Under the pieces are notes generated by a model. The model made no database searches. It had not been told where the DNA came from and saw only the letters and a program-made list of their open reading frames with translations. Shown here one piece after another: positions 55,405-64,000 of a stretch of 64,000 bases of DNA; position 1 is the first letter of the stretch; every line of letters starts with the position of its first letter. Origin of the DNA: Salarias fasciatus (taxonomy: Eukaryota; Chordata; Actinopteri; Blenniiformes; Blenniidae); assembly GCF_902148845.1 (NCBI RefSeq), contig NC_043754.1, positions 20,802,931-20,866,930 of the forward strand, read 5' to 3'. The position numbers were made by a program, and so were the translations under genes.

Positions 55405-56549
55405 TTAAGATACATGTTCAGTTATTTACTGCAAAAATAAAAATGAATACATGACCAGAGCTCTCTGAATCCAAATTCCTTTTCTAGAGGCTCTGAGGAA
55501 GTATTTAGTGAAACCACCACTATAATTTATATCAGTTATGTGAACCTCATGAGTGTGCTTTTCCACTGGAGCCAACATGGATCGGATAGGCCAGGTCCAA
55601 ATGGATGTATTCCTTGTTTGAGTCCCACATAGCATCATACTGCATAAAGCACACAAGGGCATTTGGATTGCCTCTGTGAAGCCAGGGGACAACCTGGATT
55701 GGGGCCGATCTTTCAGCACAGGTGTTATCTATATGGGCCCCGGCCACAAATGTCTGGGATTGAGTTCCTGTGTGCTCTGTATTTTTGTGTTCTGTATGCT
55801 TATCAGGTAAAACTCATGACAAAGTGGTTTCTTATTATTTTTATTGACATTGTGCAAACAATCCAATCAGAGTCAATTGTTTTCTTGTCTTATAGGTAAT
55901 AGCTCTTTTTTTAAAAAATACAAATACAATTGTGTGATTTCCTGAATTCAAATGTGAATGAGTATGTGGTGCATTGATTAAATCAAGGAAATTGTGTCTA
56001 CTGAGTACATTGTTCAAGAAACGCCTCAGTAAACCATCAAGTAACTCAACTCCCAGCTTATCCGTGTTCCCCATGTCCACACACACAGCTGATCTAAGCT
56101 CCTCCTGTTTATAGTAGACCGAGCTACGTTCCTCATGTGTGTTGGATTGGACTTTGCCCCTCGTCTCCACAGGACGTGGATCTCATGCATATTGAGACTG
56201 AAACCCTTTGTCAAGGGAACTGATGAAGCCTCAAGGAGAGAAAGATCCGCTCATGGCTGATCTATGCTATTCATTTCTGAGTTTGATCTTAGATAGTTAT
56301 CTAATAATTATGTCAATTTTATCACAAAACCTATCTTGTTGCAATGTTGTCAGTGTTGTGGCTGGAGTATAAGCCCCTCCCCCTGTGTTTTATCTGTAAC
56401 TGATTGGAAAGGAGTTCTCAGTGAATTTTGAACACGTTCATTCTCAATTTAAAAAAAATACATAAAATCATTTTTTGAATTTGTTTTTCATATATGTCTC
56501 ATCACAAATCTGGTCGATGGGGTTTCAGTCCCAGAAGCACTCTGATTGG
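55405..56549. other. Gene-free stretch downstream of slc22a6-like
   Basis: No known gene is seen. At 55450-55750 two overlapping minus-strand frames stay open (about 97 and 66 residues; one reads PIQVVPWLHRGNPNALVCF). This could be a decayed transposase or gene fragment, but I cannot place it. The 3' UTR of the neighbouring transporter probably occupies the last few hundred bases. Confidence 0.35.
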
Positions 56550-57414
56550 TCACAGGGCGTTGAGGCCACTCCCTTCTGTTTCCTTCAACTCTTTTAAACA
56601 CATGTCCTCCTTCAGAGCCACATCCTCTTTCTGTTGAGAGGCGGAGCTTCTTCCACACCTTCAAACAAACAGTTAGCGGTTAGCTTCATGCATCATTGCC
56701 AGGTATATAATCATCACTGTGTTTGTACGACAATGACAGTGACCGTCCAGTGATCATGTGGTTGTCGGTGTTAGCAAACTTATTTGAAGCAGGTATAGAG
56801 TAAATGCCAATGGTGTTACGTTAGCCGTTAGCTCACCACTTTTCCTCCACGTCTTCAATGGTGTCAGGAAGTGGCAGGTTGAGGGTCTCTGGCAAAAAGC
56901 AGGCGAAGCACCCTGCTATCACGGCCGCCCCCCCGTACACAAGGCTGGGGAAAGCTGGGAATACCTGGGAAACACAGTCAGTCATTGTCCGCCACTGCGT
57001 GTCCTGAAAGATTCAAACACGAGGTCAGTGACTTCACCTCGTCCAGGATGAGGACAGCGGGCGCCGCCATGCTGCCAACCCGTGCCATGGTAGAAACGAA
57101 GCCCATCCCAGTCTGCCTGGAAGCACAAGACAACATCACGTTACCATGGAAACAATCAGACACACCTCAGAAACGACTGTAAGGCCAGATTCACAGTTAC
57201 CTTTGACTTCACAGACCTCTCCAAGTTAAGTTCAGGTCTCCACCATCATGTCTCTATGCTGTATATTTCCCTTCATCCCTACTGACCTGAGCGAGCTCGA
57301 TTATCACCTCAGACTTTTAAAGCTGCTGTTTTTCACCTGATTTTGAACCCTCGAAAGCACAGTATTGTCCTCTGACATTAAACACAAATTTCTAGGTCTG
57401 ACACTGTTTATTTG

Positions 57415-57501
<87 letters not shown>

Positions 57502-60348
57502 TTTAGAACTTTTTAAAACAATGCAAGATATGAGATCATCTCACATCAAAACTGAAAACTGGCCGTGAAAGAGTACAAAAAATATGGGGGGAGTGAATTT
57601 ACTGGACTCTGATGAAAGCAGTGTTACCATTAGCTTGTGTTTCAGCTTATTCACAAGTTGTGTCTCTCTGGTTCTAGCACAGGAGAGATTGTACTGACAA
57701 TGACATGACAAGAAAAGAAAACATGAAGTTTCACACAGTCAAATCACACAGGAGCGAAAGTAGGTGTGAAAGTATATAAAGAAAATGGACAATAAGAGAC
57801 GTTGTCCTCTTCCAATTACTTGTGGGATCAGAAGACAGTAGAAGAAGAGGACCCACACCTTCATATTCATGTGTTTCCGTGTTCAGTGTTGTGGCAGGAT
57901 GCTGATCTTGTGTTTGACTGAATCACCTGATTACGGTTGGGTACAACTCTCCAGTGTACAGGTAGACTGTCGTGAACGAGGCCGATGTGAAACCTTTACC
58001 AAGACACGCCAAGGTGGTCCGAAGAGTCTGCATGTCTGCAGGTCAGGAGTCCAAGAGAGAATCGGGTTGTGGATTAGGATCAGCATTAATATCAGGACCC
58101 GGACTGGAATCTGGGTTAAAATTGTGCAGGGATCAAGATCTGTACCAGGTACCTGTTGGAACAAAGATGTTAGCGAAGATGATGATGGCTGACAGGAAGA
58201 GACAGGATGCCTGAGAGATCCGCCTCCCCAGGTAAGTGAGCATGCCCAGAGCCAGCACTTTGGCGGGAAAATCTACGGCTCCGAAGATGATTTGCATCAG
58301 GTAAATACTCACCTGAAAGGAGCAGAAGTATAAATGTTGACACAAGTACAGGAGTACAAAACTATGTACATGCATCAGACTCACCCCGAATTTCTGCAAG
58401 TCCATCGCCAAACCATAGTAAGCAAAACTGGTGGCAAACCTGCAAGAAGAACAACAAAGAAACTTGTCGACGTGTAAGAATGTGAATATTACATGTGAGA
58501 AGTTAAACGGCTGAACATTGAAAGAGGTTAATTTCTAACCAAACAGCGACCAGACAGATGGAGATGCGTCTCATGCAGGGCGTCTTTAGCAGGTCCACAG
58601 CCGTGTGTGTTATCCGACTGGACTCAATTTCCTTGCTCATGTGGGAGTGGAGCACCTGTATTCACAGACGTAAGCTCAGCTTTTGAGGTTACCTTCCCAC
58701 CGTTGACTGTAGATATTCGGGTTACCTCTATGTTCAACTTTTCAACCACTTCAGGCTTTCCGTTGATTCGGGCGACTCTCTGAAGAGCTTTCAATGCGTC
58801 CTCGGACCGCCGATTTAGAACCAACCAACGAGCAGACTCAGCAAACCACCTGACCAATCAGAGAGCACACAGAGAGACACATGACCGATCACACTGCACG
58901 AAGTGATCATATCACCATCACTGACTCAGAATTTTATTTTGAAATGCTGACCAGCAGTATGTAAAGAACAGGAAGAGCGGTGTGCAGACGGCCACCTGCA
59001 GCTTCCTCCAGTCTCTCAGCCAATAGGCGAGGCCCGCCAGGATCATTTGACCAAATGTGAAGAAGAAGGACGTGAGCGTGCCCACCAATGTCCTCTGTTT
59101 GGTCGGTATCCATTCCACCTCTGAAAGACAGGCAGGGAAGCAGGTGAGACACAGACTGAGAGACGGGCGAGACACAAACTGTCAGACAGACTGTTGGACA
59201 TGTACTCAGCGATGCTCCGTTCAGGATCACGCCGGAAACCGCCATTCCACTCAGGAACCTAAAGACGCAGTAGGCGGTGTACGTTGGGGAGAGGGCGGAG
59301 CAGCAGCCTAGCACAACCAGCTGGAAGTACGACCATATCAGGACGGAACGCCTCCCATACCTGAGAGGCAGACAGAAACACGGAGACGGTCGGACGCCTG
59401 GTGAGGAAAATGGACTGAGAGAAGCGAGACTCACCGGTCCGACAAACCCCCGAAAATGATAGCCCCTGCTAAAACTCCGCCCATATAAATGGTCTGGATC
59501 ATCTGTTTGAGAGGACGGAGAGAGCACACCAGGCCCCACTGTGACAGAGATGGGTGGGGCAGGGAGGGGTGACAGGGGGTACAAAGAGATGTTCAGTGGA
59601 TCGAGAAAAAAACTGAATCCCATTCTTATTTTTAAAATAAAATACAATCCAACTCATCATCGGCAGTAACTCATGAGTACTCAGTACTCGGTCACCTCAG
59701 AGACGGTGGTCTCCAAGAACTCAGAGCGGTCGAACGTCCATCCGTCCACACATTCCTCGGTCTCCAGAAGGCTGACATTAGATGAGCTGTTGGCGCCTAG
59801 CAGCTGCCACTGTGGCGTCACATACCTGAAAAACAGGTGAGACGGGCCGCCGGGTCAAAACCAGCTGACAGGTTAGGATCACGCAGAGAGGAGACACAAC
59901 TGTACCTTCTACAGCGGTCCAGTCGACTTCCTGTTGAGTCAACGGGGATGAAGACTCTCAGCATCTGCTGTTCGTCCACCTGAAACAAGCAATCAAAAAC
60001 CAAATCCCTCACAAGAAGACAGCAGGCTGAGGACCGGCAGGACAGAGCAGTCATCTTGGTTATCGATTACCTGGTAAGCCTGAGACAGGTTCAGCAGACT
60101 GTAATTAGCAGGCAAGCGGCAGTGGTGAGTAGGGCTTCCTGACACAAAGTTGTTGAGGAGGTTCTGGCCGGCCATCAGCAGACCCGGGCAACTGATGAGA
60201 ATCACATGGAACCACTGGTACCTGCCAAACCCGCCCGCCTCAGAACAGCAACCAGAGTGGAGACACGAGTTATTCAGCTGTAGTTCACACATCAGAGCAG
60301 GTCATCGGATCACAGCCTCACCTCCTCCAGCAGGTCGGTAAAACCCAT
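56550..60348 (-). CDS. slc22a6l: Solute carrier 22 organic anion transporter, OAT1-like
   Basis: Fifteen coding exons join in frame to 568 residues: 60322-60348, 60071-60238, 59906-59979, 59696-59825, 59435-59538, 59206-59360, 58952-59120, 58726-58849, 58540-58655, 58385-58439, 58153-58312, 57927-58035, 57038-57116, 56837-56964, 56550-56658. The start MGFTDLLEE, the extracellular loop with NYS, NLS and NVS glycosylation sites, the MFS motif [68 protein letters not shown] and [11 protein letters not shown] all follow human OAT1 (563 residues). It exchanges organic anions for dicarboxylates at the basolateral membrane of kidney cells (family knowledge). OAT3-type is the alternative. The last exon is the least certain: without it, TGA follows directly at the exon 14 donor. 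Confidence 0.9.
57419..57500. repeat. (GT)n microsatellite in slc22a6-like intron 12
   Basis: About 40 GT units with one CT interruption, within the intron between 57117 and 57926. Confidence 0.95.
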
Positions 60349-62489
60349 TTTAACCACAACAACAAGAACCGAGACAAACTATGATGCCAGCAAACAGCAG
60401 GAGAAACAGTCTTCAGTTTTCAGGAAAACTTTGAGTCCAACAGGACAAACCTGAGAATAAATCATGAAGACATCATCAGCACAAGTCCAAACATGAAAAA
60501 CTCACCTAACTTCCACCACACCTCTGCTATTTTATGCATGTGAACCTGCTGCAGATGCTTTGAGCATGGCGGAGGCGAAGGTGGAGGTGGTGGGGTTACC
60601 TGGCAGTAAGGTCACCTGGAAGTGGGTCGAGGTCATGTGGTCGAGCTAGCTGGTGGAAGTTAGCTTTAGCTGTTGTTGCAGTCTGCTGAATGTTCTTACT
60701 GGATTAAAAAGTCTGAAACTCAAAAGAGGATTTTCTGTGTAAATAAGGAAAACTGTACTTACAGAGTAGCGCCGGCGGACCTGCTGACCACTGAGGGGAC
60801 TGGGGAGACTGAGGGGCTGAGCGGAGGGAGGAGGAGAAGGAGGAGGACCAGTAGAGAATAAATGACCCAACAATAAGTTACTCTATGTTGGGACTTTGTG
60901 AACACGAATGTAATCACCATCATCATTGTCATGTTGTCCCAAAGATAGTGAGAAAAAAAGAGTGTGTGCCGCTGACAGAAGCCTCTGAATTGAACAAAGA
61001 AGTGTCAATAAAGTCCTCTGAAGAACGGATGATAGCAGGGGTTTTCTTTCATGTGAGCTGGGTCGACAGGGGGAGGTTATCAGGTCATTTTATCTGAAAG
61101 GAGCCTGTAAATGTAAGCTCCACCACAGAATCAGCGGTTATTAGCAGTGCACTCGGTGACCGTCCATGAGGCCTGAGTCACAGGGTGCACAGAGCCTGAT
61201 ATCTGTCCACCACAAACCGCCGCCGCCAGCGCCATCACGACCGCAGTCACCGCCGTCGCCGCCACGCAGATGACAGCTTGTTTTCATGTTCTCGCCTCTC
61301 GCTGAGTTTTCCCTCGTCTGGAATTTGTCCCACCGAGTTTGATCAACAAACACTTCAGCACGACACACATGATCGAGACAAAGAGGACAAAGCTGGTTCC
61401 TTTCTTCCGAAGGCATGCGTGCTTTTGTGTCGGCAACTACTAGATTTTTGATTTTCCTCACTGACCGCTCGCTGCTATGGCACCATGAAACGTTAATTTT
61501 AACATGCATAATCAAATAATTTAGTTTAGTTAATTTAGTTAAAAAAAAAAAAAAAGAAAATAGCTTAAAACAAAAACTTAAATGACTAGAATCTCTAAAA
61601 GAAATAAAATGGCAAAACATCTTCAAAAGAGCTGAAATGGTAAAAACAGCTAAATTCTCACTGCTAAAATGTCAAATCGTTCAATTGTTGTGGATGAAAC
61701 AACGAAAATCAGGTACAAAAACAACTGAAAATCTAGTGTAATGTTCACCATCCCACATTTAACTGAAAGGTCATAAATGCGACATAATGCAGTTTTTTGG
61801 AAGAAGACATATCTTCAGGAGCCGTTATCCTCATTTGAAGGTTAAACGTGTTTTGCTGCTCCAGTTACATTTTGTTTATCACGGAAAGTGATAAAAACAT
61901 GTCTTTTGGTGACGAAGGTCTCAAACCGCTGAGCTGCTGTGTGTGTGTGTGTGTGTGTGTGCGTGTGTGTCCGTGTCCTCATGTTGTGAAGCATCCACTC
62001 TGATCTACTTTGGTTCCACGCTGATACAGTCTGATAAGTGAAGAATAAACCACACAGATCCTTCAGGTCACCATACAGTTCATCTACGGACACTGTGACA
62101 GCTGTTCACAGCAGTGTGTGTGTGTGTGTGTGTGTAGGTTTTCCTCGCTCATGGTGACTCGACTTCAAATCTTTTAGATTTCATGTGTCACTATGTTGAA
62201 CTTTAAACCAAGACCTTAACAATCATTCAGCTGACGTTAAAGTTCAGTCTCCTCACTGACACCTGCAAGAGTCTGTCGGTATGTCAGCAGGACACACACA
62301 CACACACACACAAACACGTGCTGAACGTACCATACCACCAGTACTGTCAATGTACACTCAACTGCCATTAATGTTTGACTTGCCCAGTTTCCTGTTGCTG
62401 AATAAAGGTTAGAAAAAAGCTTCAGAATGAGCACTGAGCCGCAGTGCAGAGTATTAATTGTCACACACACACACACCTTTTTGAGTTCA
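60349..62489. other. Intergenic region between slc22a6-like and dck
   Basis: It contains the 5' UTR/promoter side of the transporter and no further gene. Microsatellites (GT)n lie at 61938-61970 and 62114-62135, and (CA)n at 62291-62311. A (CGC)-rich patch near 61210-61265 has no coding support. Confidence 0.5.
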
Positions 62490-62495
62490 TTTATT
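62490..62495 (-). terminator. Poly(A) signal AATAAA of dck
   Basis: AATAAA on the minus strand about 290 bp past the dck stop codon. Confidence 0.5.
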
Positions 62496-62784
62496 CACAG
62501 TTCATGGAATGAGTTTGTTCCTGAAGGCACCGCGGTGTGTTCACAGACACTGTTCATTTACAAACTTCAAATGGAAAAAAAAAAGACCTTTGAGCATAAA
62601 TATAAAAACAATAAAAATGAGTCAAGTCAAGTCATAATGAGTCAAGAATAAAAATGTACACACAGAAAAATGACAATTAAAAATCTACATGAAGCTTTAA
62701 AACTTGTTTTCCCTTTAGTCTTGGTTCTTCAAGGGAATCGAAATTGGATTGACCAATCAGCTGCCGGCACGCTGACCTGTGACC

Positions 62785-64000
62785 TCACAGCGTGCTGAGA
62801 AACTCTCGGACCTGCAGACAAAGCAACAAAAACCCCATGAAGAGTTGGAACTGAAACCAAAAGCTGCCCTGCAGAACGAGCTGCACCTTGTCGACGATGG
62901 CCTCCTGCTTGATGCGGTCGTTCTTGAAGTCTTCCTCGACGTCCAGAATCAGAACCGGGACCTCGTTCAGGTAATCGAAGTCCAACCTGAGTGCAGAGGA
63001 AACGGCACTCAGAAAATCCACCGCAGGCACCCCGACCCTGAAGGCACCGCCGGACGGGCGGCAGCGCGGTTACCTGAGGGTCCGGTGGTTTAGCCACGCC
63101 TCGTGTTTGAAGTGAAGCTGCTCCAGGTACTCCAGAGGAATGCCCTGCTCCTCCTCCCGCCCCCGGTGCAGCAGCCTCTGCATGCAGCGCTGAAATATAC
63201 ACAGACACTTGAAGGCAGCACGCATACACAAGATTTTTTTTTTAGCAGCAGTGTTGAGGCCCAAACATGCTAATTCAAAGACGTCTAACACAGTGGGTCG
63301 GTATGAGCAGCAGTACCTGAGGTGGGGCTCTCAGGTAGATGATGGCGTCCAGGGCGATGTCCGACTCAAACTGGTTCAACAACCAGGTGTGCCAGTCCTG
63401 ATAAACACTGAACTCCGTTTCAGTCAGGTTCCCACTTTCAAACAGGTTGGAGGCAAAAACGTACCTGAAGACAAAGAACAGGCTGACTGTGATACAGCTA
63501 CTGCATGAACGCTGCAGCCGATCGCCGAGTGGCGAGGGAGCCGGTACCTGTCTGAGTAGACCGAGCGCTCGAAGAACTGAACGGGATTCTCTGCCTGCTG
63601 AAGTTTGACCGAAGGAAGCTGAAGCTGAGCTCGAACTCTGCTGAGACATGCATAGCTCTGAAAGACAAGCAGGGAGAGAGAGAGAGAGAGAGAGAGACAG
63701 GCTGGTGGTCACAGGTCTGCAGAGTGGACCAGGATCAGGTCACTGCAGTGTGGGAGTCTCAGTGCTGGGTGCCCGGGTGAAACAGACAGATGAACGTTTA
63801 CCTGGAAGGTGTAGGACCAGCGGCTCGGCTTGGTGTACAACATCTGCAGCAGGTTCCCTCCACTCTTCTGAGAGGAGCTCAAGTCCTGCAGAGACACGTA
63901 AACAAACACACAGAGGCGGTAAACAAACTAGTAAACACACGGGTTCATTGTAGGAGGCGTGCTGCCTTCAGGTGTACCTCGTAAATGTCATCACTGTCGT
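62785..64000 (-). CDS. dck: Deoxycytidine kinase, 3' part (5' end beyond window)
   Basis: Seven exons are visible: 63978-64000 (cut by the edge), 63802-63885, 63548-63657, 63317-63464, 63074-63189, 62887-62986, 62785-62811. Joined, they follow human d[35 protein letters not shown], the ERSVYSDR motif, [39 protein letters not shown], the LID region [44 protein letters not shown], and the end VREFLSTL. The last exon has only nine codons including stop. dCK phosphorylates deoxycytidine, and in family members deoxyadenosine and deoxyguanosine, in the salvage pathway. The P-loop and start lie outside the window. Human dGK differs in its C-terminus, so dck is favoured. Confidence 0.93.
63672..63696. 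repeat. (GA)n tract in a dck intron
   Basis: Twelve GA units, which read as (CT)n just upstream of the exon 63548-63657 acceptor on the gene strand and so form its polypyrimidine tract. Confidence 0.85.

Noticed and set aside
61141-61626. 161-codon minus-strand frame
   Set aside because: It is rich in Phe/Lys from A/T runs, has no motif, and no exon neighbours fit.

Overview
This is a teleost fish genomic window. The evidence is multi-exon genes with GT-AG introns, several-fold fish-type CA/GT microsatellites, teleost-style L2, Rex6-like and L1-like LINEs, a chromovirus-type Ty3/gypsy fossil, and many hAT-like and TTAA-flanked non-autonomous DNA transposons. All recognised protein genes are on the minus strand.

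Layout: (1) 0-7.5 kb holds an initiator tRNA-Met gene, then gene-free, repeat-rich DNA with a striking nest of inverted repeats at 1.9-4.9 kb. (2) 7.6-34 kb is a tandem array of three GIMAP/AIG1-type GTPase genes (7.66-9.41, 25.16-26.88, 32.12-33.88 kb). Their flanks are duplicated too, and have been filled differently by mobile elements: a composite insertion with an hAT element and MITEs (9.6-12.4), a near full-length L2-type LINE (14.3-19.6), an hAT-like element with a visible empty site in its paralogue (20.9-22.3), a 2.2 kb insertion (23.0-25.1) and a partial gypsy fossil (28.9-31.7). (3) 34-42.4 kb is gene-free: nested TA- and TTAA-flanked elements, an L1-type endonuclease fragment, and a Rex6/R4-type LINE on the minus strand split by two hAT-like elements with perfect 8 bp target duplications. 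(4) 43-64 kb is ordinary gene territory: slc23a1 (ascorbate transporter, 13 coding exons), pwwp2a (H2A.Z/chromatin reader, 2 coding exons), slc22a6-like (organic anion transporter, 15 coding exons) and the 3' part of dck (deoxycytidine kinase), which runs off the right edge.

The four right-hand genes are unrelated in function (vitamin C uptake, chromatin, organic anion exchange, nucleoside salvage). The GIMAP array is a small immune-type GTPase family. Each copy has the same three-exon plan: a 7-nt first coding exon, an 81-nt phase-symmetric basic exon, and one large exon with the whole GTPase domain and a Gly-rich C-terminus. Copy 2 has lost the splice donor of the 81-nt exon, and its conserved poly(A) signal has been pushed over 2 kb away by an insertion, yet its main exon is intact.

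Exon boundaries were read by eye from splice signals, frame continuity and remembered family sequence. Orthologue names rest on recognition, not on a search.
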